Of a stretch of 64,000 nt of DNA, positions 42,101 to 53,505 are shown piece after piece. The stretch comes from Parapristionchus giblindavisi (taxonomy: Eukaryota; Nematoda; Chromadorea; Rhabditida; Diplogasteridae), in the NCBI GenBank assembly GCA_943737045.1, contig CALSFV010000012.1, forward strand, positions 806,001 to 870,000. The letters are read 5' to 3'. The notes under the pieces were generated by a model that saw only the letters and a list, made by a program, of their open reading frames with translations, was not told the DNA's origin and made no database searches. Numbering within the stretch: position 1 is the first letter of the stretch; every line of letters starts with the position of its first letter. The translations under genes were made by a program, and so were the position numbers.

Positions 42101-45100
42101 ATCGCTGTAGACCAATCAATATGAGGAGCGAAGGTCTCATACTTCTCGAAAGACTCGGCCTGAAACAATAGATATATAATTAAATCCATTATTTTCGTCT
42201 TCATCACAAATACAGTATCATAATACGATACAGTACTGAGAGAAGATCAAAGATTAAAATCACAACAACACATAAACATCTTTATTCGGTATCGGTCAAT
42301 CAATAATTCACTGTATTACCTTGTGGAGTTTACATCGCTGTAGACCAATCAATATGAGCGAAACTCTCATACTTCTCGAAAGACTCGGTCTGAAACAATA
42401 GAGATATAATTAAATCCATTATATTCATCTTCATCACAAATACAGTATCATAATACGATACAGTACTGAGAGAAGATCAAAGATTAAAATCACAACAACA
42501 CATAAACATCTTTATTCGGTATCGGTCAATCAATAATTCACTGTATTACCTTGTGGAGTTTACATCGCTGTAGACCAATCAATATGAGCGAAACTCTCAT
42601 ACTTCTCGAAAGACTCGGTATGAAACAATAGATATATAATTAAATCCATTATATTCATCTTCATCACAAATACAGTATCATAATACGATACAGTACTGAG
42701 AGAAGATCAAAGATTAAAATCACAACAACACGTAAACATCTTTATTCGGATCGGTCAATCAATAATTCACTGTATTACCTTGTGGAGTTTACATCGCTGT
42801 AGACCAATCAATATGAGGAGCGAAGGTCTCATACTTCTCGAAAGACTCGGTCTGAAAAAATAGATATATAATTAAATCCATTATATTCGTCTTCATCACA
42901 AATACAGTATCATAATACGATACAGTACTGAGAGAAGATCAAAGATCACAACAACACGTAAACATCTTTATTCGATATCGGTCAATCAATAATTCACTGT
43001 ATTACCTTGTGGAGTTTACATCGCTGTAGACCAATCAATATGAGGAGCGAAGGTCTCATACTTCTCGAAAGACACGGCCTGAAACAATAGATATATAATT
43101 AAATCCATTATTTTCGTCTTCATCACAAATACAGTATCATAATACGATACAGTACTGAGAGAAGATCAAAGATTAAAATCACAACAACACGTAAACATCT
43201 TTATTCGGATCGGTCAATCAATAATTCACTGTATTACCTTGTGGAGTTTACATCGCTGTAGACCAATCAATATGAGGAGCGAAGGTCTCATACTTCTCGA
43301 AAGACTCGGTCTGAAAAAATAGATATATAATTAAATCCATTATATTCGTCTTCATCACAAATACAGTATCATAATACGATACAGTACTGAGAGAAGATCA
43401 AAGATCACAACAACACGTAAACATCTTTATTCGATATCGGTCAATCAATAATTCACTGTATTACCTTGTGGAGTTTACATCGCTGTAGACCAATCAATAT
43501 GAGGAGCGAAGGTCTCATACTTCTCGAAAGACTCGGCCTGAAACAATAGATATATAATTAAATCCATTATTTTCGTCTTCATCACAAATACAGTATCATA
43601 ATACGATACAGTACTGAGAGAAGATCAAAGATTAAAATCCCAACAACACATAAACATCTTTATTCGGTATCGGTCAATCAATAATTCACTGTATTACCTT
43701 GTGGAGTTTACATCGCTGTAGACCAATCAATATGAGCGAAACTCTCATACTTCTCGAAAGACTCGGTCTGAAACAATAGATATATAATTAAATCCATTAT
43801 ATTCATCTTCATCACAAATACAGTATCATAATACGATACAGTACTGAGAGAAGATCAAAGATTAAAATCACAACAACACATAAACATCTTTATTCGGTAT
43901 CGGTCAATCAATAATTCACTGTATTACCTTGTGGAGTTTACATCGCTGTAGACCAATCAATATGATGCATGAAGGCATCATACTTCTCGAAAGACTCGGT
44001 CTGAAACAATAGATATATAATTAAATCCATTATTTTCGTCTTAAGCACAAATACAGTATCATTATACGATACAATACTGAGAGAAGATCAAAGATAACAA
44101 CAACACGTAAACATCTTTATTCGATATCGGTCAATCAATTATTCACTGTATTACCTTGTGGAGTTTACATCGCTGTTGACCAATCAATATGAGGAGCGAA
44201 GGTCTCATACTTCTCGAAAGACTCGGTCTGAAAAAATAGATATATAATTAAATCCATTATATTCGTCTTCATCACAAATACAGTATCATAATACGATACA
44301 GTACTGAGAGAAGATCAAAGATCACAACAACACGTAAACATCTTTATTCGATATCGGTCAATCAATAATTCACTGTATTACCTTGTGGAGTTTACATCGC
44401 TGTAGACCAATCAATATGAGGAGCGAAGGTCTCATACTTCTCGAAAGACACGGCCTGAAACAATAGATATATAATTAAATCCATTATTTTCGTCTTCATC
44501 ACAAATACAGTATCATAATACGATACAGTACTGAGAGAAGATCAAAGATTAAAATCACAACAACACATAAACATCTTTATTCGGTATCGGTCAATCAATA
44601 ATTCACTGTATTACCTTGTGGAGTTTACATCGCTGTAGACCAATCAATATGAGGAGCGAAGGTCTCATACTTCTCGAAAGACTCGGTCTGAAAAAATAGA
44701 TATATAATTAAATCCATTATATTCGTCTTCATCACAAATACAGTATCATAATACGATACAGTACTGAGAGAAGATCAAAGATCACAACAACACGTAAACA
44801 TCTTTATTCGATATCGGTCAATCAATAATTCACTGTATTACCTTGTGGAGTTTACATCGCTGTAGACCAATCAATATGAGGAGCGAAGGTCTCATACTTC
44901 TCGAAAGACTCGGTCTGAAAAAATAGATATATAATTAAATCCATTATATTCGTCTTCATCACAAATACAGTATCATAATACGATACAGTACTGAGAGAAG
45001 ATCAAAGATCACAACAACACGTAAACATCTTTATTCGATATCGGTCAATCAATAATTCACTGTATTACCTTGTGGAGTTTACATCGCTGTAGACCAATCA

Positions 45101-47630
45101 ATATGAGGAGCGAAGGTCTCATACTTCTCGAAAGACTCGGCCTGAAACAATAGATATATAATTAAATCCATTATTTTCGTCTTCATCACAAATACAGTAT
45201 CATAATACGATACAGTACTGAGAGAAGATCAAAGATTAAAATCACAACAACACATAAACATCTTTATTCGGTATCGGTCAATCAATAATTCACTGTATTA
45301 CCTTGTGGAGTTTACATCGCTGTAGACCAATCAATATGAGCGAAACTCTCATACTTCTCGAAAGACTCGGTCTGAAACAATAGATATATAATTAAATCCA
45401 TTATATTCATCTTCATCACAAATACAGTATCATAATACGATACAGTACTGAGAGAAGATCAAAGATTAAAATCACAACAACACATAAACATCTTTATTCG
45501 GTATCGGTCAATCAATAATTCACTGTATTACCTTGTGGAGTTTACATCGCTGTAGACCAATCAATATGAGCGAAACTCTCATACTTCTCGAAAGACTCGG
45601 TATGAAACAATAGATATATAATTAAATCCATTATATTCATCTTCATCACAAATACAGTATCATAATACGATACAGTACTGAGAGAAGATCAAAGATTAAA
45701 ATCACAACAACACGTAAACATCTTTATTCGGATCGGTCAATCAATAATTCACTGTATTACCTTGTGGAGTTTACATCGCTGTAGACCAATCAATATGAGG
45801 AGCGAAGGTCTCATACTTCTCGAAAGACTCGGTCTGAAAAAATAGATATATAATTAAATCCATTATATTCGTCTTCATCACAAATACAGTATCATAATAC
45901 GATACAGTACTGAGAGAAGATCAAAGATCACAACAACACGTAAACATCTTTATTCGATATCGGTCAATCAATAATTCACTGTATTACCTTGTGGAGTTTA
46001 CATCGCTGTAGACCAATCAATATGAGGAGCGAAGGTCTCATACTTCTCGAAAGACTCGGCCTGAAACAATAGATATATAATTAAATCCATTATTTTCGTC
46101 TTCATCACAAATACAGTATCATAATACGATACAGTACTGAGAGAAGATCAAAGATTAAAATCACAACAACACATAAACATCTTTATTCGGTATCGGTCAA
46201 TCAATAATTCACTGTATTACCTTGTGGAGTTTACATCGCTGTAGACCAATCAATATGAGCGAAACTCTCATACTTCTCGAAAGACTCGGTCTGAAACAAT
46301 AGAGATATAATTAAATCCATTATATTCATCTTCATCACAAATACAGTATCATAATACGATACAGTACTGAGAGAAGATCAAAGATTAAAATCACAACAAC
46401 ACATAAACATCTTTATTCGGTATCGGTCAATCAATAATTCACTGTATTACCTTGTGGAGTTTACATCGCTGTAGACCAATCAATATGAGCGAAACTCTCA
46501 TACTTCTCGAAAGACTCGGTATGAAACAATAGATATATAATTAAATCCATTATATTCATCTTCATCACAAATACAGTATCATAATACGATACAGTACTGA
46601 GAGAAGATCAAAGATTAAAATCACAACAACACGTAAACATCTTTATTCGGATCGGTCAATCAATAATTCACTGTATTACCTTGTGGAGTTTACATCGCTG
46701 TAGACCAATCAATATGAGGAGCGAAGGTCTCATACTTCTCGAAAGACTCGGTCTGAAAAAATAGATATATAATTAAATCCATTATATTCGTCTTCATCAC
46801 AAATACAGTATCATAATACGATACAGTACTGAGAGAAGATCAAGGATCACAACAACACGTAAACATCTTTATTCGATATCGGTCAATCAATAATTCACTG
46901 TATTACCTTGTGGAGTTTACATCGCTGTAGACCAATCAATATGAGGAGCGAAGGTCTCATACTTCTCGAAAGACTCGGCCTGAAACAATAGATATATAAT
47001 TAAATCCATTATTTTCGTCTTCATCACAAATACAGTATCATAATACGATACAGTACTGAGAGAAGATCAAAGATTAAAATCACAACAACACATAAACATC
47101 TTTATTCGGTATCGGTCAATCAATAATTCACTGTATTACCTTGTGGAGTTTACATCGCTGTAGACCAATCAATATGAGCGAAACTCTCATACTTCTCGAA
47201 AGACTCGGTCTGAAACAATAGATATATAATTAAATCCATTATATTCATCTTCATCACAAATACAGTATCATAATACGATACAGTACTGAGAGAAGATCAA
47301 AGATTAAAATCACAACAACACATAAACATCTTTATTCGGTATCGGTCAATCAATAATTCACTGTATTACCTTGTGGAGTTTACATCGCTGTAGACCAATC
47401 AATATGAGCGAAACTCTCATACTTCTCGAAAGACTCGGTATGAAACAATAGATATATAATTAAATCCATTATATTCATCTTCATCACAAATACAGTATCA
47501 TAATACGATACAGTACTGAGAGAAGATCAAAGATTAAAATCACAACAACACGTAAACATCTTTATTCGGATCGGTCAATCAATAATTCACTGTATTACCT
47601 TGTGGAGTTTACATCGCTGTAGACCAATCA
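39101..47630. repeat. Two near-identical copies of a 3,901-bp (17-monomer) HOR
   Basis: Several independent rare variants recur at exactly 3,901 bp: ACACGGCC at 39171/43072 and 40547/44448, TTAAGCAC at 40141/44042, and the 2-bp-shortened AATAGAGATATAATT at about 42400/46301. Private differences exist (AAGGATCAC near 46851; ACTCGGCC instead of ACACGGCC near 46973), so the copies are very close but not identical. A one-base deletion giving TTCGGATCGG is confined to this and the preceding block. Confidence 0.8.
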
Positions 47631-49891
47631 ATATGATGCATGAAGGCCTCATAATTCTCGAAAGACTCGGTCTGAAACAATAGATATATAATTAAATCCA
47701 TTATTTTCGTCTTCAGCACAAATACAGTATCATAATACGATACAGTACTGAGAGAAGATCAAAGATCACAACAACACGTAAACATCTTTATTCGATATCG
47801 GTCAATCAATAATTCACTGCATTACCTTGTGGAGTTTACATCGCTGTAGATCAATAAATATCATGCGTGAAGGCCTCATACTTCTCGAAAGACTCGGTCT
47901 GAAACTATAGATATATAATTAAATCCATTATTTTCGTCTTCATCACAAATACAGTATCATAATACGATACAGTACTGAGAGAAGATCAAAGATTAAAATC
48001 ACAACAACACGTAAACATCTTTATTCGATATCGATCAATCAATAATTCACTGTATTACCTTGTGGAGTTTACATCGCTGTAGATCAATAAATATGATGCG
48101 TGAAGGCCTCATACTTCTCGAAAGACTCGGTCTGAAACAATAGATATATAATTAAATCCATTATTTTCGTCTTCATCACAAATACAGTATCATAATACGA
48201 TACAGTACTGAGAGAAGATCAAAGATTAAAATCACAACAGCACGTAAACATCTTTATTCGATATCGGTCAATCAATAATTCACTGTATTACATTGTGGAG
48301 TTTACATCGCTGTAGACCAATCAATATGAGGAGCGAAGGCCTCATACTTCTCGAAAGACTCGGTCTGAAACAATAGATATATAATTAAATCCATTATTTT
48401 CGTCTTCATCACAAATACAGTATCATAATACGATACAGTACTGAGAGAAGATCAAAGATTAAAATCACAACAACACGTAAACATCTTTATTCGATATCGA
48501 TCAATCAATAATTCACTGTATTACCTTGTGGAGTTTACATCGCTGTAGATCAATAAATATGATGCGTGAAGGCCTCATACTTCTCGAAAGACTCGGTCTG
48601 AAACAATAGATATATAATTAAATCCATTATATTCGTCTTCATCACAAATAGAGTATCATTATACGATACAGTACTGAGAGAAGATCAAAGATCACAACAA
48701 CACGTAAACATCTTTATTCGATATCGGTCAATCAATAATTCACTGCATTACCTTGTGGAGTTTACATCGCTGTAGATCAATAAATATCATGCGTGAAGGC
48801 CTCATACTTCTCGAAAGACTCGGTCTGAAACTATAGATATATAATTAAATCCATTATTTTCGTCTTCATCACAAATACAGTATCATAATACGATACAGTA
48901 CTGAGAGAAGATCAAAGATTAAAATCACAACAACACGTAAACATCTTTATTCGATATCGATCAATCAATAATTCACTGTATTACCTTGTGGAGTTTACAT
49001 CGCTGTAGATCAATAAATATGATGCGTGAAGGCCTCATACTTCTCGAAAGACTCGGTCTGAAACAATAGATATATAATTAAATCCATTATATTCGTCTTC
49101 ATCACAAATAGAGTATCATTATACGATACAGTACTGAGAGAAGATCAAAGATCACAACAACACATAAACATCTTTATTCGGTATCGGTCAAACAATAATT
49201 CACTGTATTACCTTGTGGAGTTTACATCGCTGTAGGCCAATCAATATGAGGAGCGAAGGTCTCATACTTCTCGAAAGACTCGGCCTGAAACAATAGATAT
49301 ATAATTAAATCCATTATTTTCGTCTTCATCACAAATACAGTATCATAATACGATACAGTACTGAGAGAAGATCAAAGATTAAAATCACAACAACACGTAA
49401 ACATCTTTATTCGATATCGATCAATCAATAATTCACTGTATTACCTTGTGGAGTTTACATCGCTGTAGATCAATAAATATGATGCGTGAAGGCCTCATAC
49501 TTCTCGAAAGACTCGGTCTGAAACAATAGATATATAATTAAATCCATTATTTTCGTCTTCATCACAAATACAGTATCATAATACGATACAGTACTGAGAG
49601 AAGATCAAAGATTAAAATCACAACAACACGTAAACATCTTTATTCGATATCGATCAATCAATAATTCACTGCATTACCTTGTGGAGTTTACATCGCTGTA
49701 GATCAATAAATATCATGCGTGAAGGCCTCATACTTCTCGAAAGACTCGGTCTGAAACTATAGATATATAATTAAATCCATTATTTTCGTCTTCATCACAA
49801 ATACAGTATCATAATACGATACAGTACTGAGGGAAGGTCAAAGATTAAAATCACAACACCACGTAAACATCTTTATTCGATATCGATCAAT
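47631..49891. repeat. HOR block with 926-bp (4-monomer) period, at the insertion edge
   Basis: The variant AAATATCATGCGTG recurs with ATCATGCG at 47860, 48786 and 49712, exactly 926 bp apart. This block uses the AAATATGATGCG subfamily again and differs from the 3,901-bp HOR before it. The last monomer before the retroelement has private changes (GAGGGAAGGTC, CAACACCAC near 49830-49860). Confidence 0.75.
49888..49891 (+). repeat. Target-site duplication, left copy (CAAT)
   Basis: CAAT directly precedes the 5' LTR and is repeated at 55361-55364 directly after the 3' LTR. Removing the element and one CAAT leaves GATCAATCAATAATTC, which is the normal satellite sequence at this place. Confidence 0.9.
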
Positions 49892-50047
49892 TGTCGATAG
49901 AGAATAATAGGATAACGATAGAACCTGCACTTCTCCCTGTACTCTTAGTTATTCTCGAGACCTAGATAGTCAAGCTCTTATCTTATTCGCTCTTTGATTG
50001 TACTATAAGGCCACATCATGATATCTCGATAGCCTACTTAGTCTGGA

Positions 50048-50055
50048 TATATAAG
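50048..50055 (+). promoter_or_regulatory. LTR TATA box
   Basis: TATATAAG in an otherwise mixed-composition LTR, 40 bp upstream of the AATAAA signal. This is the normal U3 layout and would start transcription near 50075-50085. The same motif is at 55037-55044 in the 3' LTR. Confidence 0.65.
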
Positions 50056-50094
50056 GCGACGATGCGATGCATCGTGGCCACCCTGCTCTCACTG

Positions 50095-50100
50095 AATAAA
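50095..50100 (+). terminator. LTR polyadenylation signal AATAAA
   Basis: AATAAA, followed within 30-45 bp by the T-rich CGTCTTGTATT. In the 3' LTR copy (55084-55089) it would direct cleavage of the genomic transcript. Confidence 0.65.
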
Positions 50101-50192
50101 TGATGAGTAATACGTCCGTCTTGTATTACACCTTATTCGGGAGATAGGGAACACTGGCCAAGTTAGTCGGCCTCATCTTCGCCTCCTACGTC

Positions 50193-50217
50193 ACGGACTT
50201 AGCAGGAGCTAGTCCGT
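50193..50217 (+). other. Strong LTR hairpin in the transcribed leader
   Basis: Arms ACGGACT (50193-50199) and AGTCCGT (50211-50217) are perfect complements. Inside them AGC (50201-50203) pairs with GCT (50208-50210), leaving one bulged T (50200) and the loop AGGA. It lies downstream of the predicted start site, so it would form in the element RNA; it is present again at 55182-55206. The function is unknown; packaging, dimerisation or translation control are possible. Confidence 0.6.
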
Positions 50218-50371
50218 CGCAGGTCAGTTAACCTTAGTCGCCCATATTGTATAAGACTCTTGTGATAGGTTGTATTAGGGAATAACCAGGGCATTTATTT
50301 AAGACTAGGTAACTGTATATAAATTACGGGGTTAGCTACGTAGACATAACCGTAGGCCCGCGTAATTGAGA

Positions 50372-50389
50372 TGGAGGTCCCGGGTACTG
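50372..50389 (+). other. Primer-binding site, probably tRNA-Gln
   Basis: TGGAGGTCCC starts directly after the last LTR base. The TGG complements the tRNA CCA end. From memory, the first ten bases complement the 3' end of animal tRNA-Gln genes that begin GGTCCC; beyond ten bases the match fails. Position alone strongly supports a primer site; the tRNA identity is tentative. Confidence 0.6.
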
Positions 50390-51713
50390 CTAAGAAGTAG
50401 GAGATTCATAGTATAGAAGATAGGCCATCTCTTATGAACCCTCTTTGAGAAACAGTATTTCTGAAGCCAAACATTTTCTCAATTTAATAGCCGTTCTCAG
50501 AACCAACCTATTAAAGTATTTCATTGCGGGTTAGATACTAAGTTAGTTATTCAGAGTGACTAACCCAAGTATAGCTGCTACATTTTTGGTTCATCTAGAA
50601 GTAGGCTATTCATAGTTACTTTCATCAATTGTTCCTATATAACAAGTCAGAACCAATGTAGATAGGCACTAACCAACTTGTTTTCATCGTTAGATCACTT
50701 TCACTTTTATCTCATTTCACCAATAGAATACCTGCACATATATATATAATAGTATGTTAGAGGGACCATGGACACTAAACCTCAGAAGTAGTAGTAATAC
50801 AAGATGGTAGTATTGTCCCCTAATCAACCAGTGATCCATGGAATGAGTAAAAGTATTTTAGTCTAGGATGATCTCAAGGCTTTGAATTCACTAGCATTAT
50901 GTAATGTATTTCTAAACTGTTAGCAGGTATATTTTTCTTCAAGTAACAGGTCCTGAAAGAATAGGAACCTCAATTGGAATAAATGGCGCCCGAGAACACA
51001 AGAGCAAATTGGTGGGAAGCAAGTCGACCCTTCGCCACCCAGTTAGTTTACATTACCGCTAATGTTTTTGAGAAAAATTTGTTTTGCCAGAACTAACTTA
51101 TCACCAACTTCTCATCGCAACCACGCTTATTGAAATTAGGATGATAGTGAAGTGTAGACATTATGTTTACTACCTAATTTGTTTCATTTTTTGTGGATTG
51201 TCAATAGTTTAAGCATGTAGAAGCGTGATTTTTTCATTTTTTCCTAATAACAAAATGAAACACTAAAATCTGCAGATGCAATCAGGTAAAGTTTAATTGT
51301 TTTTTTTTCGTGTGCGCACTCTTTCAACAAAAGCAACATCAAAAAATATATATTGTATTCTTCGCATTGTCTCATATACTAACATCTTCATTCTTCAGCA
51401 CTTATCACACATTAGAACACACAAATCAAGAATTAACTATGATAGGCAACTACCTCTCTCTTCCTCCCTCTTCTCTTCCAACTCACCTAAAGTGATAGTG
51501 TTAATGTAATAGTGATCTTTCCCTCTCCATATACTCTAACGCACCTTCATCACTCAGCGTCCTATGATAACAGAATAATACACGAAACAGAAAGTGCAAC
51601 ATATTTTCCGGACAGTCGAGAAAGTGCACCATACCTTGCCCAGAGAGAAAGAACTATTCTGATAGTCAAACACCACCATTGAGTCCACTTCTACAACATC
51701 TCAAGGTTTCTTT
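50390..51713 (+). other. Non-coding leader of the retroelement
   Basis: About 1.3 kb between the primer-binding site and the first gag-like ATG. I see no gene: the open frames near 51297-51509 are short, overlap each other and have no recognisable motif. Visible items are a TA-rich run at 50736-50750, a T run at about 51300-51308, and a second primer-site-like motif at 50984. At 1.3 kb the leader is longer than usual for Ty3/gypsy elements and may include sequence from another element. Confidence 0.7.
50984..50998 (+). other. Second PBS-like motif, tRNA-Lys type
   Basis: TGGCGCCCGAGAACA begins with TGGCGCCCGA, the start of the well-known lysine-tRNA primer site of many retroviruses. It lies 612 bp downstream of the real LTR end, preceded by AATAAA rather than an LTR terminus. 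It could be the relic primer site of a different element whose internal region was captured, or a coincidence of about ten bases. Confidence 0.4.
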
Positions 51714-53505
51714 ATGCCTAAAGCACTTCACGATCATCTAGCAGAGAGAAACAAGAGAAAGAGAGCTAGAATAATAGTTGATGCATCTGTACCCCAACCT
51801 AGAACTACCAAACAGACCCCCACCACAACCTAAAATTACCAAACAGACCACATCAGCTAGACCATCAAGTATCATCCTCACCTATCTCCACTGAATCACA
51901 ATCACCCCCTTTTGCACAATATATCCCTCTATCTTCGTCTACCCAATTTGAGCACCTTCACAATCGACTGATCCCAAAAACCAGAATTCCTCTATCTCAT
52001 TTTACTGATATTCGAAGCTTTCCTGAAAATATACCTGAAACAGATAGAGAACAATCTGGTGCTTGGTACGCAGTTTTCGAATTACTGAGACCAAGTAAAG
52101 GAAGCGCCCTGTACAACAAGTTGAAAGTACGTTGAGCAGAACGAAAACTCGAAAGGTTCCGTATTCAACCACCAGTTTCACTCCGGCCTTTCAAACGGCT
52201 CGAGATTATACGAGGGATCCCATCCTAAATCCGGTTTTAACTGGTAAGGATTCTGGTACCCAAGAATACATTCCTGTCACTTTCAAAAGAAACATGACAG
52301 GCACAATTTCCTCAAACGTACTCAGTGCTTTCTCTACCTACAATGGAGAAAGTGAGTCTTTTGAGTCGTTTTTCACGCAGTTTTTTTTTTTGAATTATTG
52401 AAACCAAGTAGAGGAAGCGTATTGTACAACAAGCTGAAAAGTACGTTGAGCAATTCGCAAACTCGAAAAGTTGAATACAAATCTAATCTGAATCTCGGTT
52501 CGGATCAAGATCATTCGGGGGACCTGATTCAGAAGCCGGTTTTAACTGGTGGAGAATCTGCTGCATCCCAAGAGAATTCGCCTGTCTCGTTCGAAAGAAA
52601 GATGACAGCTAATGTTTCCTCAAACGCACTCAGTGCTTTCTCCATTTACAATGGAGAGAGTGAGTCTTTTGTGTCGTATATCAAGTCTTTCAATCGTATT
52701 CTCAATGCATTATGACTCAATGAACTAGATGGGTATAAAATTCTGCCGGCAAAACTTACCGGTAGAGCCCAAAGAATATTCGAAGAAATTGAACACTCAG
52801 TGTACAATTACAAATCATTAGTAGACACTCTAGCTACAAAATTATGCTCTAATTCTCGAAAGATGAATGCTAAAACCAAATTGGCCGTCCAAATGAAACC
52901 GGATGAGTCATTGGAAACTTATCTTTCTAGAATTAAGAACACAATCAAAAGTGCTTACCCAGAGTTTCACGATTCTCATCAACAAGCATTGATGGTGGAC
53001 TACTTCTGTAATGGTCTGCCTATGAAACTGAAAGAACGTGTCGCTAATCGCTCTTATGCATCAGTCAATGACGCATTCGAACGTGCAGAACAGGAATACA
53101 CGTTCATGAAACTCAATCAGAGTCACCTTGATACTCAGATAGAAAACGTTGTGAATTACATTCGTGACACAAAAATTTCATCAGACAATCGCAGAGATTC
53201 ATCTGAAAGATACACACAGAATGATACAAATCATTTCCAACGTAACAATTCAGCCAGATACGAATATAATGATAGAGGTAGAGAGTACTCTAGCTTCCGA
53301 GGTCGCAGAAATGATCGAGGAAGAAGAGGCTATTCCTCCTATCGTGATAATCGTTCTGTTCAATTCGACGACAGAGTACGATCACATAGATCACATTCTC
53401 CGTACAACAACAAAGATCGCACCCCTAGATTCGATAACAATCAAGGGAGAGATTACACATACAATAGTAATAGAGGCAGAGGTACGAGAGGAGGAGGACG
53501 TAGTT
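51714..53505 (+). pseudogene. gag: Broken gag region
   Basis: A Gag-like polyprotein reading shifts frame several times. The ATG at 51714 opens a basic N-terminus (MPKALHDHLAERNKRKRAR) that ends at a TAA at 51831. The next stretch is open from 51803 to a TGA at 52133, just after the point where the downstream repeat shows one A more. The frame then moves to 52132-52401, and to a fourth segment that reaches an in-frame TGA at 52713. From 52716 the same frame stays open. The capsid-like part (about 52716-53130) contains LPAKLTGRAQRIFEEIE, MKPDESLETYLSRI and FCNGLPMKLKERV, typical of retrotransposon Gag. The tail (about 53160-53505) is rich in R, G, Y and N with RGR/RGG clusters and has no CCHC zinc knuckle. 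It would have formed the particle and bound RNA; this copy is unlikely to make full-length Gag. Confidence 0.8.
52066..52690 (+). repeat. Diverged tandem duplication inside gag (~310 bp unit)
   Basis: Copy one (about 52066-52372) and copy two (about 52374-52690) both run from ACGCAGTTTT through CCAAGTA.AGGAAGCG, GTACGTTGAGCA, CCGGTTTTAACTGGT and CTCAGTGCTTTCTC to AATGGAGA.AGTGAGTCTTTTG. CCAAGTA is at 52091 and 52404 (313 bp apart), and CAATGGAGA at 52341 and 52649 (308 bp). Copies differ at many sites, so the duplication is much older than this insertion. An 11-T run (52381-52391) marks the start of copy two, and copy one lacks one A near 52126. Confidence 0.8.

Larger units (their letters stand above)
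1..49891. repeat. Left satellite DNA array, ~224-233 bp monomers
   Basis: About 217 head-to-tail copies of one AT-rich monomer fill this stretch without interruption. The first two monomers (1-233, 234-466) are both 233 bp. Other length classes come from small indels: a 6-bp loss in the AGATTAAAATCAC segment, and 3-bp losses in the segment between CAATAT and CTCAT. Landmarks in each monomer, in order, are the ATGAGG..CCTCAT hairpin, the invariant CTCGAAAGACTCGGTCTG, an AT-rich TATATAATTAAAT segment, GTATC..GATAC, the palindrome CAGTACTG, CAACAACAC, and GTGGAGTTTACATCGCTGTAG. Monomers belong to recurring subfamilies arranged as higher-order repeats. No gene is seen in it. The family is not recognised; a centromeric or pericentromeric location is inferred from the organisation alone. 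Confidence 0.97.
49892..50371 (+). repeat. 5' LTR (480 bp)
   Basis: Begins TGTCGATAGAG and ends AATTGAGA; repeated without a difference that I can find at 54881-55360 (offset 4,989). It supplies the promoter and, in the downstream copy, polyadenylation. TATATAAG lies at 50048-50055, a perfect 10-bp palindrome CGATGCATCG at 50065-50074, and AATAAA at 50095-50100, which places U3 at about 49892-50075 with a short R and a long U5. TACGTCAC at 50187-50194 resembles a CRE/ATF half site. Confidence 0.95.

Noticed and set aside
1..49891. Monomer lengths 233, 230 and 227 bp differ by multiples of three, hinting at coding constraint
   Set aside because: All are 2 modulo 3, so no frame runs through successive monomers, and other indels of 1, 5 and 31 bp are tolerated.
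1..49891. CRISPR array
   Set aside because: The repeats are contiguous ~230-bp units with no unique spacers, and a eukaryotic LTR element is inserted.
51297..51509. Overlapping small open frames in the element leader
   Set aside because: Short, mutually overlapping, with no family motif and no conserved context.
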